A DNA stretch of 28,010 nucleotides from an uncultured Eubacteriales bacterium (lineage in GTDB: Bacteria; Bacillota; Clostridia; Oscillospirales; Acutalibacteraceae). The position numbers and the translations under genes were made by a program. Below, piece after piece: positions 1 to 8,335 of the stretch (the stretch's first letter is position 1; each line of letters opens with the position of its first letter). The stretch is taken from NCBI GenBank assembly GCA_934486915.1, contig CAKSRC010000018.1, positions 1 to 28,010 on the forward strand. The letters are read 5' to 3'. The notes under the pieces are model-generated. The model was not told where the DNA came from. It saw only the letters and a list, made by a program, of their open reading frames with translations, and made no database searches.

Positions 1-2501
1 TACTCTCGCTCGAGCTGAATGCTTATAGCGTCTCTTGGTAGGCTTGAATATTGGATCATGTTCTTAGTGTCCCTTATTTTTAACCCCGGACCTAAATCAT
101 GGTGAAGTAAAACTGAGTTATGTTGTTTGTTAAATTTGTTGGAGCAGCCGGCTATTATGCAAATAGGAAATTCAAGACCTTTTGACCTGTGGATACTCAT
201 AATCCTTACAACATTAGATGCTTCTGATATGGTTGAAGCCGGAGTTAGGTCTGACTTTTTAAGTTCTAATTTATCAATAAACTTGATAAATCCACTTAGT
301 CCTTTGTATCCGTAAGATTCATAATTTTTTGCATAATCTGCAAGAAGCCTTAAATTTGCAAGGCGTCTTGATGGTTCACTCATTGCCAAGACCATGGATG
401 GAAATCCCGTTTTTTCGTATATATATTCTATAAGCTCATCTGAAGACATGGTTATAGATATTTTTCGATAGTCGTTGATTTCGGATATAAACTCTTTTGC
501 TTGAATATCCCCTTTGTCTGCAAAACTTTTTAGCGCTAAATAAAGTGGGATATTTTTGTCCTCGAGCCGTATATCAGTAAGCTTTTCAGCCGAAAATCCA
601 AATATAGGACTTATTAAGACAGAGAGAAGTGGGACATCTTGAATAGGATTATCTATTACCTTTAAAAGAGAAAGTATTGTAGAAATTTCTCTTGTCCCAA
701 AAAAGTCACCTGCAGTGTCAGACCATGCGGGTACGCCGCAAAGATTTAGTTCTTTTGCGTATGATGATGCGTGTTTGTTTGCGCTTCTTATTAGTATACA
801 GAAATCTCTATATGTAATTGGTCGTAATTTGCCGTTTTCAAAAACAGTTTCACCACTGAATATTTTTTCGTTGATAATTGATGCGATGTGCTGTGCTTCC
901 AATAAATCGGTTTCTTCACTTGTATTTGAGGTATCTATAATGTGAATTTCGGTAGACGGGGAAGGACTTTTGGGGTAATTGGCCCCCGGTTTTAGTTCTT
1001 CCTCTTCGCTATAGTACATATCGCCTATTTCGGGGGACATAAGTTGCTTAAAGGTAAAGTTGACAAAATCAGTTACACCTTTTCTGCTTCTAAAGTTTTT
1101 GTCTAATATTACTTTAGCGGGAAATGCCTTTTGGGTATTATCATAAGTGATATATTGTTCTTTTCTTTTTAAGAAAATCCCGGGCATTGCCTGCCTAAAA
1201 CCGTAAATACTTTGTTTGACATCGCCTACTATAAATAAATTGTTTTCATTTTTTGATATTGCCCTAAAAATAATATCTTGGACTTCGTTTGTGTCTTGAT
1301 ATTCATCAACCAAAACTTCTTCAAACTTGTTAGATATTGCTTTGGCTTCCTCTGTTTTTTCAAAGCCGTTTTCAGTTTGTTTGACTAAAAGTTTTAATGT
1401 TAGGTGTTCCAAATCGCCAAAATCTGCAAGATTTTTAGAGCTTTTTAGGACGTCGAGTTCTTCCCAAAATCTCCATACAACATCAAAGAACTTTTCAACC
1501 AAGGGTCTCAATTTTTTGATATCATCCAGTGCTTCTTTCTCGCTTATGTTAAAGTATTTGCAAAGTTTGTCTTTTATTGTTTTTACGATTTTTCTATTTG
1601 CATTTACTCTCAATTTAATCTCGTTGTCGCTTTTACCTCTAACCGCTTTTAATTTTTCAAAATTAAAGTTTTGAAGTTTAAAACTAATTTTTTCCCAATT
1701 TTTACTTTCGATTGACTCTTGAATTGATAAAAGCATGTTTAAATCTGACATAAATGCATCATTATAGCTGTTGAAAATGTCGTCATCCTCTTTGAGAAGC
1801 TTTAATGAAAGATGTGTAAGGAAAAGTGCATGATCAATTGAGCTTTTGGCATATTCAAATAATACTTTAGCCCATGGAGTCTTGGATATATCTTCGCTTT
1901 CGAGATACATACTTTTTTTGCTTTTAAGCCATGTGTCCGGGAATGGGTGGGAGCGCAAAAAGTCATATAAAGTATATATTGCATCTTCTAAAGTTAGGTC
2001 GTTTTTATCGGAACTAAACGACTCTACCAAGTTATAAAAAAGTCTATCATCTTTGGCATAAAATTCGTTTATTACATTCTCCAAAGCTTCATTTCTTAAG
2101 AGAGTTATTTCGTTGTCATCCGCAATTTTAAAGTCGGGTGAGATAGAGAGCTTATAAAAGTTTTCTCTTATTAAGTTGTTGCAAAAACTATGTATAGTGC
2201 TTATGTTAGATTGTTCTATAAGAATTTTTTGACGTTTTAATCTTATATTACCCGGCTCTTTTAAGGTTAGATCGGCGAGCTTTTCGGCTATTCTTTCCTT
2301 CATCTCAGCAGCGGCGGCATTGGTGAAGGTCACTATTAGGAGTTTATCTATATCAATAGGGTTATCGCAAGATGTTATTTTTTCTATTACCCTTTGTACC
2401 AAAACAGCGGTTTTCCCAGAACCGGCAGCAGCGGATACCAATACTGTTCCGCCCGCTGCATTTATGGCATTTTGTTGACTAGCAGTCCAATTTTTCGTCA
2501 A
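1..2501 (-). CDS. addA: ATP-dependent helicase/nuclease AddA, partial (C-terminus beyond left edge)
   Basis: This is the UvrD-like helicase and nuclease subunit of AddAB, which resects double-strand breaks for RecA-dependent repair, the Firmicute counterpart of RecBCD. Translating the minus strand gives about 833 uninterrupted codons to the window edge; family members are about 1200 residues, so roughly the last third, including the C-terminal nuclease domain, is missing. Visible superfamily 1 motifs are Walker A (SAAAGSGKTAVL, residues about 23-34), motif II VDEYQDTN, motif III VGDVKQSIYGFR, and a motif V-like segment MSIHRSKGLEF near residue 770. I chose the TTG at 2501 because GGAAGGTG lies just upstream and the next residues (TKNWTASQQNAI) fit the family N-terminus. 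The start overlaps the end of addB by 23 bases, implying one transcript and coupled translation. Confident call; only the end is unseen. Confidence 0.95.
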   Translation of the reverse strand, partial: MTKNWTASQQNAINAAGGTVLVSAAAGSGKTAVLVQRVIEKITSCDNPIDIDKLLIVTFTNAAAAEMKERIAEKLADLTLKEPGNIRLKRQKILIEQSNISTIHSFCNNLIRENFYKLSISPDFKIADDNEITLLRNEALENVINEFYAKDDRLFYNLVESFSSDKNDLTLEDAIYTLYDFLRSHPFPDTWLKSKKSMYLESEDISKTPWAKVLFEYAKSSIDHALFLTHLSLKLLKEDDDIFNSYNDAFMSDLNMLLSIQESIESKNWEKISFKLQNFNFEKLKAVRGKSDNEIKLRVNANRKIVKTIKDKLCKYFNISEKEALDDIKKLRPLVEKFFDVVWRFWEELDVLKSSKNLADFGDLEHLTLKLLVKQTENGFEKTEEAKAISNKFEEVLVDEYQDTNEVQDIIFRAISKNENNLFIVGDVKQSIYGFRQAMPGIFLKRKEQYITYDNTQKAFPAKVILDKNFRSRKGVTDFVNFTFKQLMSPEIGDMYYSEEEELKPGANYPKSPSPSTEIHIIDTSNTSEETDLLEAQHIASIINEKIFSGETVFENGKLRPITYRDFCILIRSANKHASSYAKELNLCGVPAWSDTAGDFFGTREISTILSLLKVIDNPIQDVPLLSVLISPIFGFSAEKLTDIRLEDKNIPLYLALKSFADKGDIQAKEFISEINDYRKISITMSSDELIEYIYEKTGFPSMVLAMSEPSRRLANLRLLADYAKNYESYGYKGLSGFIKFIDKLELKKSDLTPASTISEASNVVRIMSIHRSKGLEFPICIIAGCSNKFNKQHNSVLLHHDLGPGLKIRDTKNMIQYSSLPRDAISIQLERE

Positions 2502-5500
2502 TATTTTCACCTTCCTTTTTGAGTATTTCTTTTATTGCTTGTTGATTATCGAATTTTTCTATTTTAAGAGTTTTGTCCTCTTTTTCGTGGCCGCATACTG
2601 ATGAATATTCGCACCATTTGCAGGAATCATATTCGCCTGAAACAGGACTTGGTTCTATTTTACCTTTATGAAGTTCATTGGCCATAGATTCAATTAAACT
2701 TTCTATGTGTTTTGAAATTTTTCCAAGTTGAGAGAGGCTCAAGAGAGAATCTCGCTTTGATGGAGTGTCGCCTTTTAACGAAACTGGTATAAATACTCCC
2801 TTGGCATCGGCTTCCATGCCTCTTATTACGAGGGGATTATCTAAAATAAGCCCATTCATTTTGAAAATTTTCATGTGCTCTTTGTCTATCTTTTCTTTTT
2901 CACTGTTTCTTTCCATGTTTACGGCTGAAAAACTTGATGGCATATATAGTATGCCGGCAGGGACGATGTTATAGTATTTTGATGAACTGTTTTTAACTAT
3001 AGCAGTAAGATATATGAGCATTTGCATATTTAGGCCGTAGAGTACATCACAAAGCTTAAATTCTTTTTTCCCGGTTTTATAGTCGATTACTCTAATATAA
3101 TTTCTTCCTCCCTTATTCATGACATCGACCCTGTCTATTTTTCCTTGTACCTTTACAACGCTTCCGTCTATAAGCTTTATGCTAAGAGGTTCTATATCCT
3201 TGCCCTCTTCTACACTAACCTCGCAACCTGCCGCATAAAATTCACTTTGCTTAAATTCCTGCTGCAAATGAGCTATTAAACGTGTTGCAGTGTTGATTAA
3301 TCTAAAAAATAGGTACTTAAAGCGGGAATTTTTATTATCAAGTCCGCCTAACTTTTTATTTGAATATTCAAATAAGAGGTCGTTTATGTTCTTTTTGACT
3401 TCGGCTTCACCTAAAGAGCAAAATTCATCCTTGCTATACTTTTTAAACATATTTTCAAGAATATAATGCATTACAAGCCCGTATTCAAGGTTATCAAACG
3501 ATGCTTTCTTTTTTGGTTTTGCATATAGGCCGTATTTGCAAAAATATTGAAATTTGCATAGATAGAATTTTTCTACTTGTGAGGCGGAAAGCTTTAGATT
3601 TTCACCAAAAAGTTTTCTCGCTTTTTTCTCATCCTTAAAGGAAAATGCTTCACCTTTAGCAATAGCATCTAAGGTTGAAAGTTTAGATTGGTATTCGTCC
3701 TTATCCTCAAAATATTTTTTCAAGGAGTTTGAGAAGAGTGAGTCGTCCTTATAATGTTTGGCGCACATTTCAAAGGCACTTTTTATCGACCATATCGAAT
3801 CTATTTGGTCGATATTTAGCATAAATTCATCCTTTATCTCTAATTTTGGAAATATTCTTTTAGCCTCTTTGACTATGGAAGAAGGCTTTTTGGAATTCCC
3901 TTTTACATTAGATGATGGCCAACTTATATAAAGTTTGGTGGAAGCAGAAGATAGGGATTGATAGGTTAAAAATCTTTCTTCAAGAGCTGTTTTTTCTAAA
4001 TTATTGTGTATATCAATTTTAAGCTCTATGAGTTTTTTCCTTTCTAGGTCAGTAAAGATACCGAATGGGGCAGGATTTTTAGGGAATTCCCCTTCTATAG
4101 CGCCTATTATAAATACAATTTTAGGCTCGTGGAGTCTTATTCTGTCAGCTTGGCCTATTGTTACTTGGTCAAGGCCTTGAGGGATAAACGCTATGTCGTT
4201 AGATTGTATTATAAGCCTTAAAAGTTCTAAATATCTTTGAGAGCTTAGATATTTTTGTTTTGTTACTGCGGCCATTTGATCTAAAATATCCATGAAGAGG
4301 TCCCAAAGCCTTAATTGCTTTTGAGCTTCTGCAATACTTGAAGTTTTCATTAATTCTTTATAGAGATTAAATAGATTGTCATGTACGTTGTTATCAACTA
4401 AAAGTTTATATACAGCCTTTGAGATTTCAAGTCCCGTGTTTTTACCATTTACTCTTTTTTCAAATTCTTCAAGCGGGAGAATGGCCTTATTTTTAATTTT
4501 ATTTATCCTTTCTAGAAGTTCCTCATCGTCTTGAGTCAATTTTTCACTAAATCCGTTTGGATTGGATGTGAACTCTTCTTTAAATGCCTTGCCCTTTATA
4601 TCCCACAAGAAAACGTAATTTTCTAATATTGATATTTCTTCGATGTTTAGGTCAGTAAGTCCTGTCTTAAGATAATCAAATATCAAATCCGTTGAAAAGG
4701 AGTTATTAATGATATCAAAGGCCGTAGTTACAAATTTGATTATAGGTTTTGTGTCGATTGGTTCGGCCTTGTCTAGAAAATATGGTATATCATTTTTATT
4801 AAATTCTACATCAATAATTCCCCTATAATTTTCTATGTTTCTTGAGATCACGGCAAAATCTTTATAATTATATCCTTCCTCTACAATAAGCTTTTTTATA
4901 GTGTTAGAAACAAATGAAGATTCACTATGAAAATTTGAGGCTGAATATATAGTGATGTTCTCAACATCATCATTGGTTGCCTTATAATTTGATCTATATA
5001 TATTTTGTTCTAAATATTTTAAGTCTTGGTTTTTAAATCTTTTTTGTTCTAATAACTTTATGTGAGGCTTAATCTTTACACTATTTTTCTTTGCTATGTT
5101 TAATATTTTCTTAAATGTATCGTATACAGTGGAAAATAAGTCCAAATCATTTTTGTGAAATGATGGATCATCCATACAAAGAGATATAAAGCACTCTTGG
5201 CATTGAATCAAGATTTGCTCTATAATGTTTATTTCCTGGGAAGTAAACCCATTGAAGGAATCAATAAAGACGGTGTAATCCTTAAAAAAGTTATTTTCCT
5301 TTACAGCACTTAAAAGCCAAGTTAAGTCATCAAGTGGATCTATGTAGTTTCTGCTGAGCAGTGAGTCATAAATAGACAATACTGTAGCTGTTTCTTTTAG
5401 CTTTTGGCTTAATATTTCGTCTTCTGCTTCATTTGAAGCATTGAAAAGATCATCAATACTTGTAGAACTCCTTTTAAACTCTTTGAGGGAGGATACCATA

Positions 5501-5853
5501 AGCTGCACAAGGTCATTTGATGACGCTTTTTCTTTGTAAAGAGACAATTGTTCGCTTGCTTCTTCCAAAGCAAGACTCATTAGTACATTTCTTAATGAAT
5601 CGTCTATTCTAACTCCTGAAAGTCCGCCTACTTTTTTAAAAACAAAATTAGTAAGTCTTGTAAAGCTCATGACTTCAATTTTGTTGCACTCAAACGGTCC
5701 AAACTCTTTTAGCATTTCTTTTTCATTTTCAAAAGAGTATTGTTCTGGCACTATTAGCATGAGTTTTTTAGTTGATGAAAGTTTTTCCTTTATTATATTT
5801 CTTATTTTATATGATTTTCCGCTCCCGGAAGTTCCTAATATTAATTGAAGCAT
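2479..5853 (-). CDS. addB: ATP-dependent helicase/deoxyribonuclease AddB
   Basis: This is the partner subunit of AddA, an inactivated helicase with a C-terminal RecB-type nuclease that degrades one DNA strand during break resection. It has 1124 residues, close to the usual length of about 1150. The N-terminus carries a P-loop (GTSGSGKS, residues 7-14). The C-terminal nuclease motif VIDYKTGKKEF lies near residue 920. The iron-sulfur cluster cysteines expected in AddB can be placed: C766 in FYLCKFQYFC, then C1078, C1081 and C1087 in the pattern C-x2-C-x5-C. The ATG is preceded by GGAG at good spacing. It is the first gene of a minus-strand addB-addA operon, divergent from the cyclophilin lipoprotein gene. 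All key residues that I can check are present, so it should be active. Confidence 0.96.
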   Translation of the reverse strand: MLQLILGTSGSGKSYKIRNIIKEKLSSTKKLMLIVPEQYSFENEKEMLKEFGPFECNKIEVMSFTRLTNFVFKKVGGLSGVRIDDSLRNVLMSLALEEASEQLSLYKEKASSNDLVQLMVSSLKEFKRSSTSIDDLFNASNEAEDEILSQKLKETATVLSIYDSLLSRNYIDPLDDLTWLLSAVKENNFFKDYTVFIDSFNGFTSQEINIIEQILIQCQECFISLCMDDPSFHKNDLDLFSTVYDTFKKILNIAKKNSVKIKPHIKLLEQKRFKNQDLKYLEQNIYRSNYKATNDDVENITIYSASNFHSESSFVSNTIKKLIVEEGYNYKDFAVISRNIENYRGIIDVEFNKNDIPYFLDKAEPIDTKPIIKFVTTAFDIINNSFSTDLIFDYLKTGLTDLNIEEISILENYVFLWDIKGKAFKEEFTSNPNGFSEKLTQDDEELLERINKIKNKAILPLEEFEKRVNGKNTGLEISKAVYKLLVDNNVHDNLFNLYKELMKTSSIAEAQKQLRLWDLFMDILDQMAAVTKQKYLSSQRYLELLRLIIQSNDIAFIPQGLDQVTIGQADRIRLHEPKIVFIIGAIEGEFPKNPAPFGIFTDLERKKLIELKIDIHNNLEKTALEERFLTYQSLSSASTKLYISWPSSNVKGNSKKPSSIVKEAKRIFPKLEIKDEFMLNIDQIDSIWSIKSAFEMCAKHYKDDSLFSNSLKKYFEDKDEYQSKLSTLDAIAKGEAFSFKDEKKARKLFGENLKLSASQVEKFYLCKFQYFCKYGLYAKPKKKASFDNLEYGLVMHYILENMFKKYSKDEFCSLGEAEVKKNINDLLFEYSNKKLGGLDNKNSRFKYLFFRLINTATRLIAHLQQEFKQSEFYAAGCEVSVEEGKDIEPLSIKLIDGSVVKVQGKIDRVDVMNKGGRNYIRVIDYKTGKKEFKLCDVLYGLNMQMLIYLTAIVKNSSSKYYNIVPAGILYMPSSFSAVNMERNSEKEKIDKEHMKIFKMNGLILDNPLVIRGMEADAKGVFIPVSLKGDTPSKRDSLLSLSQLGKISKHIESLIESMANELHKGKIEPSPVSGEYDSCKWCEYSSVCGHEKEDKTLKIEKFDNQQAIKEILKKEGENIDEKLDC

Positions 5854-5889
5854 AACATATTACTCCTAAATCTTTAGTTAGATAATTTA

Positions 5890-5918
5890 AGTATAATTAT
5901 TTATAGAAATAAACGCAA
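5890..5918 (-). promoter_or_regulatory. Candidate housekeeping promoter for addB
   Basis: On the minus strand a -10 TATACT (5890-5895) lies 17 bases from a weak -35 TTGCGT (5913-5918), about 40 bases upstream of the addB start. The -10 matches five of six consensus positions but the -35 only three, so this is a tentative assignment. Confidence 0.4.
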
Positions 5919-5967
5919 TAAGAGTAGCTAAAACTAATTAGTACATACATCAATTAACATATTTTTC

Positions 5968-5996
5968 TTGAAATACAATGCTATATGTAATAAAAT
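5968..5996 (+). promoter_or_regulatory. Candidate housekeeping promoter for the cyclophilin operon
   Basis: TTGAAA (5968-5973) and TAAAAT (5991-5996) are separated by exactly 17 bases, each differing from the sigma-A consensus at one position. Transcription would begin near 6003 and leave a leader of about 40 bases before the ATG at 6043. Confidence 0.6.
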
Positions 5997-6042
5997 AATA
6001 GAATAATACTATCCTATACAAATGTTAAGGAGATTAAGAAAT

Positions 6043-6828
6043 ATGAATATATTAAAGAGGATAATAGGGGGAATACTTGTGGCAGCAGTTGCTTTTTCAG
6101 TATTGGGATGTTCTAAGAAAGATGATAATAAAATATCGGATTTAAAGGTAGGCTATCAAACGGAGATGCCAAAAGAGGGCGAGGAAATCGCAGTTATGAC
6201 AACGAATATGGGTCAAATAAAGATAAGATTTTTCCCGGAAGTTGCACCTAAGGCTGTGGAAAATTTTAAGACTCACTCAAAAGATGGGTATTATAATGGT
6301 GTAATATTCCATAGAGTTATAGAGGACTTTATGATTCAATCCGGTGACCCTAACGGCAACGGTACGGGCGGAGAAAGCATATGGGGAGGAAGCTTTGAGG
6401 ACGAGTTTAGCGATAAGTTATTTAATATAACGGGTTCCTTATCCATGGCAAATGCAGGCCCTAACACTAATGGAAGCCAATTCTTTATCAATAATGTAGC
6501 GGTAGAAAGTTTTAGAGGCTGGGATTATTTCCAACAAGTCTATGATATTTATAAGTCCTCACCTTCGGCATTTGAAAGCAGATACGGCGGTACTGTTGAT
6601 ATGAGTAAAGTTAATGATGAAATAAAAGCTTTATACGAGAAGTATTCAGGAAATCCAAGCCTTGACGGTGGGCTAAATACAGCATCTAAAGGGCATACTG
6701 TATTTGGTCAAGTATTTGAGGGAATGGATGTTGTAGATAAAATAAGCAAAGTTGATACTAATAGTGCAGATAAACCATTGTCTGATATTACAATAGAAAA
6801 AATTGAGATTACCTCTTATTCTAAGTGA
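6043..6828 (+). CDS. Cyclophilin-type peptidyl-prolyl isomerase, predicted lipoprotein
   Basis: This is predicted to catalyse cis-trans isomerisation of proline bonds in proteins outside the membrane. The N-terminus is a lipoprotein signal peptide (two basic residues, hydrophobic stretch, lipobox VLGC with C23). The cyclophilin domain starts near residue 47. Signature blocks are FHRVIEDFMIQSGDPNGNG (residues 89-107, R91 as catalytic arginine), SMANAGPNTNGSQFFI (134-149), and GHTVFGQVFEGMDVV (217-231, H218). Between the last two is an insertion of about 60 residues, including a mainly hydrophilic helix-like part, that small cyclophilins lack. An in-frame ATG at 6022 exists, but AAGGAG at 6027-6032 sits 10 bases before the ATG at 6043, which also gives a better signal peptide. 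Two small membrane-protein genes follow closely, probably in the same operon. Confidence 0.92.
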   Translation: MNILKRIIGGILVAAVAFSVLGCSKKDDNKISDLKVGYQTEMPKEGEEIAVMTTNMGQIKIRFFPEVAPKAVENFKTHSKDGYYNGVIFHRVIEDFMIQSGDPNGNGTGGESIWGGSFEDEFSDKLFNITGSLSMANAGPNTNGSQFFINNVAVESFRGWDYFQQVYDIYKSSPSAFESRYGGTVDMSKVNDEIKALYEKYSGNPSLDGGLNTASKGHTVFGQVFEGMDVVDKISKVDTNSADKPLSDITIEKIEITSYSK

Positions 6829-6855
6829 TTAATTTTAAAAGGTGTTGATTTTTAA

Positions 6856-7218
6856 TTGAAATATAAATGTGACCAAACTAATGTTAAACTTTTATCTACA
6901 CTTTCATATATAGGTCCGCTTTTTATTATTGGTAGATTTTCAGTTGAATATGATGACGAGTCTTTAAAATTTCATGTTAAACAAGGGGGATCCCTTTTCG
7001 TTTTAGTATCAGCATTATATATAATTGCATCGATTTTGGTGTTTTGTTTAAGCTTTGCTCCTGCCTTGACTGAAACAATTGAATTTTTAAGTTTTGTGGG
7101 TATAACCGTTTTTTGGATTATTTTATTAATAATGGGTATATCTGGTGCATATAAAGGAAGCCAAAAGGAATTGCCAATGGTCAATGTTGTTCAAAGGGCA
7201 GTAAAATGGATTTTTTAG
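6856..7218 (+). CDS. Small membrane protein, DUF4870/Tic20-like, copy 1
   Basis: No function can be assigned. The 120-residue product has an N-terminal LSYIGPLF segment, a polar stretch ending in FHVKQG, two further hydrophobic spans, and a C-terminal GISGAYKGSQKELP motif. This layout (short hydrophobic segment, F-H-x-x-Q-G, two membrane spans, then K-x-L-P) resembles the DUF4870/Tic20-like family of small membrane proteins; that match is by pattern only. The start is a TTG, supported by AAAAGGTG upstream, and no in-frame ATG is near. It lies 27 bases after the cyclophilin gene and 20 bases before a paralogue with the same layout. I infer co-transcription with the cyclophilin gene. Confidence 0.75.
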   Translation: MKYKCDQTNVKLLSTLSYIGPLFIIGRFSVEYDDESLKFHVKQGGSLFVLVSALYIIASILVFCLSFAPALTETIEFLSFVGITVFWIILLIMGISGAYKGSQKELPMVNVVQRAVKWIF

Positions 7219-7238
7219 GTTAAAGAGGGTATCATTTT

Positions 7239-7625
7239 ATGGATGAGAAAAAAAATAATCAACCCAGCAGCAATATGGTAGATGATAAGTCTTTAAGGGA
7301 CAGGAAGTTTATATGCGCATTATCCTATTTGGGAATATTGTGGGTTGTTGGACTATTTTTGGATAAAGATAATCCTACAGTTCGATTTCACGTCAATCAA
7401 GGAATTATATTAAGCATATTTTCATTCGTTGCTTATATGGTTATAGATATTATAGATGTAATTTTATTTTCAATTGCACATATGTTTTCTATAATAACAT
7501 CACTGTTTTCAATGGCCTATTTTTGCTTAGTTGCAGCATTTATAATAATAGGTATTATGAATGTGTATAATGATAGGGAAAAGCCACTTCCGTTTATAGG
7601 TTCTTTATTTACCATATTAAAATAG
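7239..7625 (+). CDS. Small membrane protein, DUF4870/Tic20-like, copy 2
   Basis: This is a paralogue of the preceding gene: LSYLGILW corresponds to LSYIGPLF, FHVNQG to FHVKQG, and GIMNVYNDREKPLP to GISGAYKGSQKELP. The 128-residue product has a charged N-terminal tail of about 23 residues that copy 1 lacks, then three or four membrane spans. The ATG is preceded by AAGAGGG at suitable spacing. The pair probably arose by tandem duplication followed by considerable divergence, since only the motif positions are well conserved. The function is unknown; a heteromeric membrane complex is possible but unproven. Confidence 0.78.
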   Translation: MDEKKNNQPSSNMVDDKSLRDRKFICALSYLGILWVVGLFLDKDNPTVRFHVNQGIILSIFSFVAYMVIDIIDVILFSIAHMFSIITSLFSMAYFCLVAAFIIIGIMNVYNDREKPLPFIGSLFTILK

Positions 7626-7698
7626 ATTTTAGCTTTTTATTTTATTTTGGGATGGATATAATAATTGTATGTAAAATATAATTATGGAGGTAGTAAAT

Positions 7699-8022
7699 AT
7701 GTCGACAAATGTTTTAGCTTCTACAAAAGAAGAATTTGAGCAATTAATATCTCAGGAAAAGGTAGTTATAGCAGATTTTTTTGCTACTTGGTGCGGACCA
7801 TGCAGGATGCTTGCACCTATTATAGAACAGTTAAACCAAGAAATTGGGGATAAAGTTAAAATTGTGAAGATTGACATTGACAAAGAGAAGGATCTTGCAA
7901 TGAAATACGAAATTCAAAGTGTACCAACTGTTATTATATTTAGAGATGGCGAGGTTCACGCAAGGGAGACAGGCCTTCAGTCTATAAAAACATACAAGGA
8001 AATTATAAATAAGATATTATAA
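7699..8022 (+). CDS. trxA: Thioredoxin
   Basis: This is a cytoplasmic thiol-disulfide reductant used by ribonucleotide reductase and other enzymes and recycled by thioredoxin reductase (not in this window). The 107-residue length is standard. The active site is FFATWCGPCRM, with C32 and C35, and the cis-proline loop is SVPTVIIF. An in-frame ATG at 7684 is better rejected: GGAGG at 7687-7691 lies inside that longer frame and is correctly spaced for the ATG at 7699. A TATAAT at 7657-7662 could be its own -10 element, but I find no convincing -35, so read-through from the cyclophilin operon is also possible. A strong hairpin follows the stop. Confidence 0.96.
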   Translation: MSTNVLASTKEEFEQLISQEKVVIADFFATWCGPCRMLAPIIEQLNQEIGDKVKIVKIDIDKEKDLAMKYEIQSVPTVIIFRDGEVHARETGLQSIKTYKEIINKIL

Positions 8023-8028
8023 ATATTT

Positions 8029-8058
8029 AAACGCCGCAGTAAACGAACTGCGGCGTTT
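8029..8058. terminator. Bidirectional intrinsic terminator between trxA and the 65-residue gene
   Basis: A perfect 12-bp stem (AAACGCCGCAGT at 8029-8040 with its complement at 8047-8058) encloses a 6-base loop. It sits between two convergent genes, 7 bases after trxA and 7 before the end of the minus-strand gene. U-tracts are short on both sides, but the GC-rich core is strong. Confidence 0.85.
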
Positions 8059-8064
8059 CTAATG

Positions 8065-8262
8065 TTAGTTTCCAAATTGGTTGACTAAGTTATCAACATA
8101 GGTGTGCATTTCTTCTTTGGATTTTATGCTATGAGTCCCGTTAATGATTTCTCTTTGCTTATTTGGTGAAAGCGAGCTAAAGTAGTTCATGGCGGGAATG
8201 TTTTGGGCTAATGCCATACCTAATCCCATAGGTATATCCAAATCATTAATATAATTTTTCAT
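8065..8262 (-). CDS. Small conserved-looking hypothetical protein
   Basis: The 65-residue product has no recognised enzymatic motif. It carries MNYFSSLSPNKQREIIN and then SIKSKEEMHTYVDNL, a pattern I associate with short unassigned clostridial proteins that follow a Y-F-x-x-L-S/K-E-E-M theme; this is recollection and not a search result. It is largely hydrophilic, with no signal peptide and no cysteine. An AGAAGG ribosome binding site stands 8 bases before the ATG, and a strong terminator lies directly after the stop, so it looks like a real gene. It is 73 bases downstream of the solute-binding lipoprotein gene on the same strand with no clear hairpin between them, so co-transcription is possible. 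Confidence 0.7.
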   Translation of the reverse strand: MKNYINDLDIPMGLGMALAQNIPAMNYFSSLSPNKQREIINGTHSIKSKEEMHTYVDNLVNQFGN

Positions 8263-8335
8263 AATAAAACCTTCTTTAAATATAATTGGGTTTTATTATT
8301 CTTTACCTAATTAAAAATAAATATTCGAGGATTTA

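Noticed and set aside
1327..1674. Plus-strand 115-codon frame
   Set aside because: It lies antisense within addA, whose minus-strand translation is uninterrupted and rich in motifs; the frame has no convincing ribosome binding site.
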